64,000 nucleotides of DNA from CAWJMD01 sp963700925 (GTDB lineage Bacteria > Actinomycetota > Actinomycetes > Actinomycetales > CAWJMD01), in NCBI GenBank assembly GCA_963700925.1, contig OY969553.1, positions 3,968,001 to 4,032,000 of the forward strand, in the 5' to 3' direction. Shown here piece by piece: positions 41,004-48,271 of the stretch (its first letter is position 1; every line of letters starts with the position of its first letter). Both the position numbers and the translations under genes were made by a program. The notes below the pieces were generated by a model. The model ran no database searches and was not told the origin of the DNA. It saw only the letters and a list, made by a program, of their open reading frames with translations.

Positions 41004-42200
41004 GTGACCACCGAGCAGCCGCGGACCACGGCGTCAGCCGACCACACCGGTCGGCTGTCCGCCGGTGGTCTGCGCCGCGGTGTCAACCGGTGGTGGTACC
41101 TCATCTTCCTGGGCGCGCTGACGTTCGAGCCGATGCTGCAGGCCGTAGGCGCCGGCACCGGGGCCACCACCGGTTCGCAGGCCGCCGACTGGCTGATGAT
41201 CATCGCGCTCATCGCCATCGGGGTGGCGCTGGTGATCGTGGGAGAGCTGGGCACGGACCGCACGAAGACGGTGGTCGCCGTGCTCTTCACCCTGCTGGGC
41301 GTTACGACGATCTGGTTCGTGTCGACCGCGACGGTCTTCTTCGTCTACGCCGCGGCGTTCGCGGCGGGATCGTCGTCCCGCCGAACCGCACGTCGGTGGC
41401 TCATCGCCTTGAGCATGCTGCTGCTGGTCATCGCGGCGCTGTCGCCGGTGGACATGCCGTTCCGGCTCGCGGCCTTCGCGGCCCCCATCGTGCTCGTGTG
41501 GCTGATCGGCAGCTCGGTGATGACCGAGGCCGAGAACCTGCGCGAGTCTGCTCACCTGCGTGTCGACAACGTCCGGATCGAGCGGCTCGCCACCCTGGGC
41601 GAGCGCGAGCGGATCGCCCGTGACCTGCACGACCTGCTCGGCCACACGCTCACCGGCATCGTCGTGCGCGCACAGCTGATCCAGAAGGTCGCACCGTCCG
41701 ACCCGGCGCGCGCCGCCGCCGAGGCGACCGACGTCGAGCAGCTCGCGCGCGACGCTCTGACCGAGGTCCGAGCAGCCGTCAGCGGGTGGCGACACCACGC
41801 GCTGGACACCGAGGTCGACATCGCGCGCGATGTGCTGACCGCGGCCGGCGTAGAACTGCTGGTGCACACCGACACCAACGTGTCGATGTCACCCGCGGTC
41901 GAGGCCGCGGTCGCGCTGGCCGTGCGGGAGGCCGTCACGAACGTCGTGCGCCACGCCGGCGCGCGCGTGTGCAGGATCGGGATCGTCACGGCCGGCGACG
42001 ACGTGCGTCTGACGGTCGCCGACGACGGACGCGGTAGCGGCGCACCCGACGGGTCGGGGTTGTCGGGCATGCGCGAGCGCATCACTGCGCTCGGTGGGCG
42101 CGTCGACCGTCGCATGGACGGCGGCACCACGCTCACGATCACGGTTCCGGCGCAGGGCGTGGCCGCATGGCCTCAAGGAGCGAAGCGGTTGGTCACGTGA
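41004..42200 (+). CDS. DesK/NarL-type sensor histidine kinase
   Basis: A 398-residue membrane kinase. GTG 41004 with GTGGAGG just upstream is chosen; the frame is open before it but antisense-like. Five to six membrane helices (~residues 28-170) form the sensor. The dimerisation/phospho-acceptor motif is RERIARDLHDLLGHTLTGI with His209. The HATPase domain has AVREAVTNVVRHAGA (N box) and LTVADDGRGSG (G1), SGMRERITALGG (G2). It is followed by its response regulator one base after the stop. With no periplasmic domain, sensing probably occurs in the membrane, as in DesK or LiaS-type kinases. Confidence 0.92.
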   Translation: MTTEQPRTTASADHTGRLSAGGLRRGVNRWWYLIFLGALTFEPMLQAVGAGTGATTGSQAADWLMIIALIAIGVALVIVGELGTDRTKTVVAVLFTLLGVTTIWFVSTATVFFVYAAAFAAGSSSRRTARRWLIALSMLLLVIAALSPVDMPFRLAAFAAPIVLVWLIGSSVMTEAENLRESAHLRVDNVRIERLATLGERERIARDLHDLLGHTLTGIVVRAQLIQKVAPSDPARAAAEATDVEQLARDALTEVRAAVSGWRHHALDTEVDIARDVLTAAGVELLVHTDTNVSMSPAVEAAVALAVREAVTNVVRHAGARVCRIGIVTAGDDVRLTVADDGRGSGAPDGSGLSGMRERITALGGRVDRRMDGGTTLTITVPAQGVAAWPQGAKRLVT

Positions 42201-42201
42201 C

Positions 42202-42807
42202 ATGACGATTCGCATCGTGCTGGCCGAGGATCAGGCGATGGTGCTCGGCGCGTTCGCGTCCCTGCTCGCCCTCGAACCCGACATCGAGGTCGTGGCGACA
42301 GCGGCCGACGGTGACGAGGCGCTCACGGCGGTGATGGACACGCAACCGGACGTGCTGCTGACGGACATCGAGATGCCGGGCCGAAGCGGGCTCGACGTGG
42401 CCGCCGAGCTGGCACGGCGTGGCGCACCGACCCGCGTCGTCATCGTCACGACCTTCGCGCGCAGCGGCTACTTGCGCCGCGCACTCGATGCCGGCGTGGC
42501 CGGCTACGTGCTCAAGGACGCCCCGGTCGAACAGCTCGTCGACACGCTGCGGCGGGTGCACAGCGGCCAGCGGGTGATCGCACCCGAGCTCGCCGTGGCG
42601 GCATGGGACGGTGACGACCCGCTCACCGAGCGCGAACGCGACGTGCTGCGCAACGCCGCCGACGGCAGTCCGAACGCCGAGATTGCCGCCCGACTGCACC
42701 TCGCCGAGGGGACGGTGCGCAACTACCTCTCGTCAGCGATCGCCAAGCTGGGCGCCCGCAACCGCACCGAGGCCGCGGCGACGGCGCGCGAACGCGGATG
42801 GCTGTGA
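42202..42807 (+). CDS. NarL/LuxR-family response regulator
   Basis: A 201-residue regulator. Receiver: acidic pair EDQ at 8-10, phospho-acceptor Asp55 in LLTDIEMPGRSG, Thr in VIVTTFARS, Lys in GYVLKDAP. LuxR HTH at residues ~137-195 (LTERERDVLRNAADGSPNAEIAARLHLAEGTVRNYLSSAIAKLGARNR). ATG 42202 follows the kinase stop by one base. It presumably regulates the ABC operon in which it lies, perhaps via the palindrome at 39259-39270. It converges with the glycosyltransferase gene (4 bases between stops). Confidence 0.93.
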   Translation: MTIRIVLAEDQAMVLGAFASLLALEPDIEVVATAADGDEALTAVMDTQPDVLLTDIEMPGRSGLDVAAELARRGAPTRVVIVTTFARSGYLRRALDAGVAGYVLKDAPVEQLVDTLRRVHSGQRVIAPELAVAAWDGDDPLTERERDVLRNAADGSPNAEIAARLHLAEGTVRNYLSSAIAKLGARNRTEAAATARERGWL

Positions 42808-42811
42808 GCGG

Positions 42812-43957
42812 CTACGCGAGCGACTCGAGCGCGGCAGCGGCAGCCGACGCGCCGCCGTAGCCGCCGATCGCGACGGCCATCTGCTTCGCGCCGGCCGTGA
42901 AGCGGTCGTCCCCGAGGATGTCCATCGCGGCCTGTGCGATCGCCTCGCTGCTGGAGTCGGGCATGAGCATCAGACCGGCGCCGAGGGCCTGGACCTGCTC
43001 CGCGTTGAAGAACTGGTCGCGGCCCATCGGCGTGCACAACAGCGGCACACCGCGACCGAGAGCGGCCATCGTGGTGCCCAGGCCGGCATGGGTGATCACC
43101 AGTGATGCCGACGGAAGGATGTCGGCGTGCGGGATGTACCGCGCCACGTGAGTGTTGTCGCCCGCGTTCACCGATGCGGGATCGATGGAGACTCCAGTCG
43201 TCACGATGGCGCGAACCGGCAGCTGCGCCACCGCATCGACGCACCGCTGCAGCAGGTCCGCCTGCCCCTGCTCGCTCGTACTGAGACTGACGAGGACCAG
43301 CGGCGTCGTTCCGTCGCGGAGGTCGACGTCATGGGTCTCGCGGGACAGCGGGGGTGCGTCGAGCACGGGTCCGATGCGCAGCACATTGGCCGCGTCGGGC
43401 ACGTCGGGCTCGAACTCCTTCGGCGCAGCGACGATCGCGTAGCGGCATGCGTCGTGGATGTCGCCGAGGTTCTCGATCGCCTGCAGACCGAGTTCCGCGC
43501 GCTGGGCGTTGGCGATCGCGATGCCTGGCGCGAACATCTCGACCAGGGGTCCGCCCCGGAAGATCGTGTACGGCGTGTGGAACAGCGTCGCGGTCGGAGT
43601 GCCCGATGCCAGAGCGACGTCGATCGCCGTGAACAGCATGGAGTCGACCAGCACCGCGTCTGCAGGCTCCCGCTCCAGCTCCCGCGCGAGGTCCCGGGCG
43701 ATGGTTGTGCTGAAGCAGAGCTCCTCGATCATGAGCTTCACCTCGGCTTCGAAGTCGTCGGGATCGTCCATCGCGTCCCAACCTTGAGCCTGGGTCAACG
43801 GGACGAAGCGAGCACCCACATCACCGCACAGGTCGGCGATCGTGTCGTGCCCGAGCATCCTGACGTCGTGGCCACGCTCGACGAGCATGCGGGTGATCCC
43901 CAGTGTCGGAACGAGATTGCCCGCGCCGTCCCACGTCACGATCAGGTAGCGACCCAT
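42812..43957 (-). CDS. Macrolide-type glycosyltransferase (GT1, MGT family)
   Basis: A 381-residue GT-B enzyme. The N-terminal Rossmann half has LIVTWDGAGNLVPTLGITRMLVERGHDVRMLGH, the acceptor-binding start of UDP-glycosyltransferases of the MGT/OleD type. The C-terminal half has HVARYIPHADILPSASLVITHAGLGTTMAALGRGVPLLCTPMGRDQFFNA, the donor-binding motif with the conserved HAGxGT...P...DQ pattern. ATG 43957 with GAGGAG upstream is selected over the longer frame that covers the operator. Such enzymes glucosylate macrolides, flavonoids or other hydrophobic aglycones. It is divergent from the TetR gene, which very probably represses it. Confidence 0.93.
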   Translation of the reverse strand: MGRYLIVTWDGAGNLVPTLGITRMLVERGHDVRMLGHDTIADLCGDVGARFVPLTQAQGWDAMDDPDDFEAEVKLMIEELCFSTTIARDLARELEREPADAVLVDSMLFTAIDVALASGTPTATLFHTPYTIFRGGPLVEMFAPGIAIANAQRAELGLQAIENLGDIHDACRYAIVAAPKEFEPDVPDAANVLRIGPVLDAPPLSRETHDVDLRDGTTPLVLVSLSTSEQGQADLLQRCVDAVAQLPVRAIVTTGVSIDPASVNAGDNTHVARYIPHADILPSASLVITHAGLGTTMAALGRGVPLLCTPMGRDQFFNAEQVQALGAGLMLMPDSSSEAIAQAAMDILGDDRFTAGAKQMAVAIGGYGGASAAAAALESLA

Positions 43958-43982
43958 GTGCCCAACTCCTCGAATCCGGATA

Positions 43983-44025
43983 CTTGACAAGGTGTAAAGT
44001 AGGTTATGCTTTACAGCATGTCAAG
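43983..44025. promoter_or_regulatory. Nested double palindrome, TetR operator with divergent promoters
   Basis: Outer arms CTTGACA (43983-43989) / TGTCAAG (44019-44025) and inner arms TGTAAAG (43993-43999) / CTTTACA (44009-44015) are all perfect and share one centre at 44004. On the minus strand TTGACA, 17 bases and TACTTT form a promoter for the glycosyltransferase. On the plus strand TTGACA (43984-43989), 17 bases and TGCTTT form one for the TetR gene. Both promoters lie inside the palindrome, so one bound repressor would silence both. Confidence 0.75.
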
Positions 44026-44611
44026 TGGCGGGCGCCCCCAGACCCGGACCCAGATCCTCGAAGCGGCACGCGCCGTTTTCGAGGAACGCGGCTACTACGA
44101 CGCCGGCCTCGGCGCTGTCGCGAAGGAGGCAGGGGTCTCGCGCCAGGCCATCTACCTCCACTTCCCGTCCAAGGCGGAGCTGCTGACCGCCCTCCATCTG
44201 CACATCTTCGCCACGGACGTCGCCCCGGCCATCGAGCGGCACCCGATCACGGGCGCGGTGTCCGCGTTGGATGCGCTCGACACCATGATCGCCGTGGACG
44301 TCGACGTCGTCTCCAAGGTGTGGCGGATCCACGAGGCCCTGCAGATGGCCCGTCGGCAGCACCAGGAGGTCGAGGAGACCCTGCGCCCACGCGAGGAGGA
44401 GCACTACCGTGAGCTGTTCGACCTCGGGCGCCGCCTCAAGCGAGAAGGCGCGCTGCCACCGAACATCCGGGTAGGCATGTTCGCCGACATGCTGTGGGGG
44501 CTCCTCAACGTCGGCACCTACAGGAGCCTCGTCATAGAACGAGGGTGGTCGCTCGACCAGTACCGGCGCTGGGTTCGCAACACGATCCGGCGTGAGATCA
44601 GCGCCGACTGA
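44018..44611 (+). CDS. TetR/AcrR-family regulator
   Basis: About 197 residues. HTH at ~8-55: TRTQILEAARAVFEERGYYDAGLGAVAKEAGVSRQAIYLHFPSKAELLTALH. The C-terminal ligand domain is helical with RVGMFADMLWGLLNVGTYRSLV near the end. Two starts are possible, ATG 44006 and ATG 44018. The plus-strand -10 in the operator ends at 44012, which places transcription start at about 44018-44019, so ATG 44018 would begin a leaderless mRNA, common in actinobacteria. The regulator lies over the operator it shares with the divergent glycosyltransferase gene. The ligand is likely the aglycone or a related drug (inference). Confidence 0.9.
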   Translation: MSSGGRPQTRTQILEAARAVFEERGYYDAGLGAVAKEAGVSRQAIYLHFPSKAELLTALHLHIFATDVAPAIERHPITGAVSALDALDTMIAVDVDVVSKVWRIHEALQMARRQHQEVEETLRPREEEHYRELFDLGRRLKREGALPPNIRVGMFADMLWGLLNVGTYRSLVIERGWSLDQYRRWVRNTIRREISAD

Positions 44612-44637
44612 GCTCACGTCCTGACGGAAGGGGAACG

Positions 44638-44757
44638 ATGCAGAAGGAGTCACCGGTCGCCGTTGCGCGCCACCACCACCCCGAGATGGCCTCGTCGGCC
44701 GCGCGAGGTCGACGTGCCCACACCGTCGCGCTTCTGACGGTCGCGAAAAGGGGCTGA
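44638..44757 (+). CDS. Possible small protein, 39 residues
   Basis: ATG 44638 is preceded by GACGGAAGGGGAACG, a strong ribosome-binding site, 26 bases after the TetR stop. The frame ends with TGA one base before the GTG of the DUF309 gene, an arrangement that would couple their translation. The peptide is His/Ala/Arg rich (HHHPEMASSAARGRRAH, then VALLTVAKRG) with no recognised family. It may be a real small protein or a leader peptide, or chance. Confidence 0.3.
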   Translation: MQKESPVAVARHHHPEMASSAARGRRAHTVALLTVAKRG

Positions 44758-44758
44758 C

Positions 44759-45187
44759 GTGAGTAGCGATCGCGATCGAAACGAACAAGGGCGAGCACAA
44801 CAGGCTCGACCACGCGACGCGCTCGGGCGACCCCTGCCGTACGGCGCAACGGGTGTCGAGCCCATCTCCGAAGAACCGCTTTCGCCGGACGAGACCCTGG
44901 CCTACGCCCGCCGTCTGCTGGACGAGGGGCGCCCATTCGCGGCGCACGAGGCCCTCGAGGTCCGGTGGAAGTCGTGCCCGGACGAGGAACGCGAGCTGTG
45001 GCAAGGCCTGGCCCAGCTGTGCGTGGGCTTGACCCATCAGGCACGCGGCAACGCCATGGGTGCCTCAAGGCTCGTCGAACGAGCGGCGGGCCGACTGGAG
45101 GCCTACGAGCAGACAGCCGGTCCGACCTACGGTCTCGACCTCGCAGCGCTCATCGCGTGCGCCCGAGACCGGGTGCCGGGCGCCTGA
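44759..45187 (+). CDS. DUF309 family protein
   Basis: A 142-residue protein with the DUF309 core LSPDETLAYARRLLDEGRPFAAHEALEVRWKSCPDEERELWQGLAQLCVGLTHQARGNAMGASRLVERA. The AHEALExxWK and GLAQLCVGLTHQARGN motifs are conserved throughout the family, which is helical and of unknown function. The first ~40 residues are charged and variable. GTG 44759 with AAAAGGGG upstream. It begins 1 base after the small ORF and 148 bases after the TetR gene. Confidence 0.85.
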   Translation: MSSDRDRNEQGRAQQARPRDALGRPLPYGATGVEPISEEPLSPDETLAYARRLLDEGRPFAAHEALEVRWKSCPDEERELWQGLAQLCVGLTHQARGNAMGASRLVERAAGRLEAYEQTAGPTYGLDLAALIACARDRVPGA

Positions 45188-45226
45188 GCATCCCGACCGA
45201 CGCCGACAGCACTCGGTCGCCGAGTA

Positions 45227-45388
45227 GTGGCCTCTTGCACGGCGAGTGCGAAGGATGTAGCGGATCCGGACGGGACCGTCCTTCGTTTCGTGGCCGGCTC
45301 GCACACCGGACCACCTGGCTCCTTCGTCGGAGTCGAGTTCGGGGCCGGGCCGCCGAACTTCTATGACCAACCGCGACTCAGCTCCTAG
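45227..45388 (+). pseudogene. VOC/glyoxalase-fold protein, C-terminal remnant
   Basis: The frame from 45227 to TAG 45386-45388 encodes DVADPDGTVLRFVAGSHTGPPGSFVGVEF and PPNFYDQPRL, which match the end of VOC-superfamily (glyoxalase/bleomycin-resistance-like) proteins. The DPDG turn and a metal-binding Glu in the GVEF strand are visible. The first ~80 residues of the usual ~120-130 are missing and the frame before it is not related. It is probably a leftover of a deleted gene. The 110 bases after it, up to the YciI gene, hold nothing recognised. Confidence 0.45.
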
Positions 45389-45499
45389 CCCAGGGCGCGT
45401 GCTGACGCGGCGGAATGACGCGACACCCGAGGGCGAGGATCGCGGAAGCGGGATCGAAACGGCCGATGAGTTCTTACGCCGCGGACGGTCGTACCAGGC

Positions 45500-45868
45500 A
45501 TGAGCCAATACCTGCTGTCCGTTCCGCACGACTCCGACGAAGAGCCCACCATGGAGACCATGGACCCGGCCGCGCTCGAGGCGGCCATGGCTGCCACCGG
45601 TGCGATCATCGAGGAGCTGACGTCGACCGGTGCCTTCGTCTTCGCTGGCGGGCTGATGCCGCCCTCGAGCGCGATCACGGTCGACAACACCGGTGAGTCG
45701 CTGAGCACCGTCAATGCCCCCTTCGTCGAGGCTCCCGAGTACCTCGGGGGTTTCTGGGTGATCGATGTCGCGGACGAGGAGGCCGCCCTGGGCTGGGCCG
45801 CCCGTGCGTCGAAGGCCCTGGGCGGCCGGATCGAGGTGCGCGCCTTCCAGGTGCCGCCGGGCGAGTGA
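45500..45868 (+). CDS. YciI (YCII/DGPF) family protein
   Basis: A 122-residue protein with the YciI fold: MSQYLLSVPHDSDEEP (first strand; the family often has His or Asp here), a helix AALEAAMAATGAIIEELTSTGAFVFAGGLMPPSSA and the closing GGFWVIDVADEEAALGWAARASKALGGRIEVRAFQ. The actinobacterial members of this length are annotated as YCII-related and are commonly encoded near ECF sigma factors; function is unknown. ATG start. It converges with the hydrolase gene at 45898-46716. Confidence 0.85.
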   Translation: MSQYLLSVPHDSDEEPTMETMDPAALEAAMAATGAIIEELTSTGAFVFAGGLMPPSSAITVDNTGESLSTVNAPFVEAPEYLGGFWVIDVADEEAALGWAARASKALGGRIEVRAFQVPPGE

Positions 45869-45897
45869 GTTCACCGCGACGGTCTGTAATCGCCTCG

Positions 45898-46716
45898 TCA
45901 ACCTGCCGAGTCGATGTGGTCGGCGAGATCGACGACGGCGTCGAGCAGTTGGCCGGAGTCCACCAGCGCCGGGTCGTTGTGGTCCGCACCTGCGACCGCG
46001 ACGACCTGGTGCAGGGACGGCGCGGCTTCCGCCACCGCCCGGCTCTGGTCCGGCGGAACGATTGAGTCATCGCTGCCGTACACCACCGTGACCGGCGCCG
46101 ACACGTCTGCGAGCTGCTCGGCCAGCGGGTACCGGTCCCGCAGCAGGGTGCGGACGGGCAGGAACGGGTAGTGGGTCCGTCCGACCGACGCCAGGTCCGT
46201 GAACGGTGAGCGCAGCACCAGCCCAGCAGGCGGACGCTCGGTGGCCAGCTCGGTGAGCACCGCGGCGCCGAGGCTCTCGCCGAGGTAGAGGATCCGCTCG
46301 GGCGGGTAGCCGGCATCGTCGACCAGGTACTGCTGCGCCGCGCGGGCATCGTGTGCCAGGCCCCGCTCGCTGGGGCTGCCGGGGTTGCCGCCGTAGCCGC
46401 GGTAGTCGAACAGCAGCACGGCCAGCCCCCGTCGCGCGAGTCCGTCCGCCAGCGTTGCCCGTGAGGACCGGTCGCCCGCGTTGCCGTTGGCGACGAGCAC
46501 CGCGATGCCGCGGTCGGGCTCGCCGGCCGGCACGAACCAGGCGCCGAGGGTCAGGCCGTCGTGCGTCGCGAGGACGACGTCGCGTGCGCCGGGCAGAACC
46601 GTGCCGGCGGACGGCACCGGGCCGGTCGCCGGCAGGTAGATCAGGTGGCGCTGGAGCGCCCAGACCGCGCCCACGCACACCACCACCACAGCGGCGACGA
46701 CGATCGCAGCCCGCAT
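45898..46716 (-). CDS. Membrane-anchored alpha/beta hydrolase (BEM46-like)
   Basis: About 272 residues from ATG 46716; longer readings through 46896 lack conserved residues. An N-terminal membrane helix (AAIVVAAVVVVCVGAVWALQ) is followed by HLIYLPATGPVPSA and the hydrolase core: VANGNAGDRSSRATL, LLFDYRGYGGNPGSPSERGLAHDARAA, nucleophile elbow LYLGESLGAAVLTEL (Ser), VYGSDDSIVPP (Asp) and VAGADHND (His). The complete triad means it should be active. The family (BEM46/ABHD13-like) has no well-defined substrate. It is divergent from the gabT gene with ~145 bases between. Confidence 0.88.
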   Translation of the reverse strand: MRAAIVVAAVVVVCVGAVWALQRHLIYLPATGPVPSAGTVLPGARDVVLATHDGLTLGAWFVPAGEPDRGIAVLVANGNAGDRSSRATLADGLARRGLAVLLFDYRGYGGNPGSPSERGLAHDARAAQQYLVDDAGYPPERILYLGESLGAAVLTELATERPPAGLVLRSPFTDLASVGRTHYPFLPVRTLLRDRYPLAEQLADVSAPVTVVYGSDDSIVPPDQSRAVAEAAPSLHQVVAVAGADHNDPALVDSGQLLDAVVDLADHIDSAG

Positions 46717-46861
46717 CACCACGCCAGTCTGCGCTTCTCCGTCCAGGCGCACGCCTGTCCGTTCCGCACAACGTTGGTGTACGAACAGGGCAGTTCGTCG
46801 CTGTGCCCACCGGCCCTGACCTCCTACCGTCGGCGCTACACCTCGTCGACAGGAGATCCCC

Positions 46862-48271
46862 GTGACCACGACGTCAGACAGCGCCCCGGCGACCACGGCA
46901 GCAGCCCAGCAGGCCGAGCAGTCTCGGCTGCCCGACGCGGGCGGCCCGTCGCTCCCTCAGGAGCGGCGCCTGGTGACGGAGATCCCTGGCCCGTTGTCGC
47001 GGGAGTGGTCAGCGCGCCGCAACGTGGCCGTGCCCCGCGGAGTCGGCTCCACCCTGCCGGTCTACGTCGTGGCGGCCGGCGGCGGTGTGCTCGTCGACGT
47101 GGACGGCAACTCGCTCATCGACCTCGGCTCGGGCATCGCCGTGACGACCATCGGCAACGCAGAGCCGGGTGTGGTCGACGCGGTTCAGGACCAGGTGGCC
47201 AGGTTCACGCACACCTGCTTCATGGTCACGCCGTACGGCTCGTACGTCGAGGTCGCCGAGGCCCTGAACGAGCTGACGCCGGGTGACCACGAGAAGCGCA
47301 CCGCGCTGTTCAACTCCGGCGCCGAGGCGGTCGAGAACGCGGTCAAGATCGCCCGAGCGCACACCGGTCGGCAGGCGGTCGCCGTGTTCGACCACGCGTA
47401 CCACGGACGCACGAACCTGACGATGGCTCTGACCGCAAAGGCCATGCCGTACAAGCACTCCTTCGGGCCGTTCGCACCGGAGGTCTACCGCGCCGCGATG
47501 TCGTACCCCTTCCGCGACGGTGCAGCCGTCGACGGCGCCGCTGCCGCCGAGCGCGCCATCGACCAGCTCGAGAAGCAAGTCGGCGCAACGTCTCTCGCGG
47601 CCGTCGTGATCGAGCCGATCCAGGGTGAAGGCGGCTTCATCGTGCCTGCGCCCGGCTTCCTCGGAGCCATCGCCGACTGGGCCCGCGCCAACGGCATCGT
47701 GTTCGTGGCCGACGAGATCCAGAGCGGCTTCGCGCGGACGGGTGCCATGTTCGCCTGCGACCACGAGGGTGTCGTTCCTGACCTGGTGACGCTGGCGAAG
47801 GGGATCGCGGGGGGCATGCCGCTGGCGGCGGTCACCGGGCGCGCCGAGATCATGGACGCGGCGCACGCCGGCGGCCTCGGTGGCACCTACGGCGGCAACC
47901 CGGTCGCGTGCGCCGCGGCCCTGGCCGCGCTGAGGGCCGTTCGCGAGCAGGGTCTGGTCGAGCGAGCGCGCGACATCGAGAAGACCCTCTTCACGCGGCT
48001 GGGCGACCTGCAGGCCCGCGACCCACGGATCGGTGACGTGCGAGGGCGGGGCGCCATGGTGGCCCTCGAGCTCGTCGAGCCAGGGACCCTCCGCCCCGAC
48101 GCGGCGCTGACCAAGTCCGTCGCCGCCGCGATGCACGAGCGTGGAGTCGTCGTGCTCAGCTGCGGCACGTACGGCAACGTCCTGCGGCTGCTGCCGCCGC
48201 TCAGCATTCCTGACCGGCTGCTCGACGAGGCACTCGACGTGCTCGCCGAGGTCTTCGAGGTGACGCGTTGA
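46862..48271 (+). CDS. gabT: 4-aminobutyrate aminotransferase (class III)
   Basis: A 469-residue class III PLP aminotransferase that transfers the amino group of GABA (or 5-aminovalerate) to 2-oxoglutarate, giving succinate semialdehyde. VDVDGNSLIDLGSGIAVTTIGN, FNSGAEAVENAVKIARAHTGR, FDHAYHGRTNLTMALTAK, VVIEPIQGEGGFIVP, VFVADEIQSGFARTGAMFAC and the Schiff-base lysine K313 in LVTLAKGIAGGMPLAAVTGR are present. The form is that of actinobacterial GabT (~450-470 residues). GTG start with GACAGGAGAT upstream. The stop overlaps the TTG of gabD (TTGA), so it is the first gene of a gabT-gabD-aldehyde dehydrogenase operon. Together with the ureohydrolase gene at 52902 this fits a route through GABA. 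Confidence 0.92.
   Translation: MTTTSDSAPATTAAAQQAEQSRLPDAGGPSLPQERRLVTEIPGPLSREWSARRNVAVPRGVGSTLPVYVVAAGGGVLVDVDGNSLIDLGSGIAVTTIGNAEPGVVDAVQDQVARFTHTCFMVTPYGSYVEVAEALNELTPGDHEKRTALFNSGAEAVENAVKIARAHTGRQAVAVFDHAYHGRTNLTMALTAKAMPYKHSFGPFAPEVYRAAMSYPFRDGAAVDGAAAAERAIDQLEKQVGATSLAAVVIEPIQGEGGFIVPAPGFLGAIADWARANGIVFVADEIQSGFARTGAMFACDHEGVVPDLVTLAKGIAGGMPLAAVTGRAEIMDAAHAGGLGGTYGGNPVACAAALAALRAVREQGLVERARDIEKTLFTRLGDLQARDPRIGDVRGRGAMVALELVEPGTLRPDAALTKSVAAAMHERGVVVLSCGTYGNVLRLLPPLSIPDRLLDEALDVLAEVFEVTR

Noticed and set aside
42192..42201. Palindrome GTCACGTGAC at the kinase/regulator gene junction as an operator
   Set aside because: It lies inside the end of the kinase gene and one base before the regulator start within an operon; a 10-bp dyad arises easily here and nothing else supports a function.
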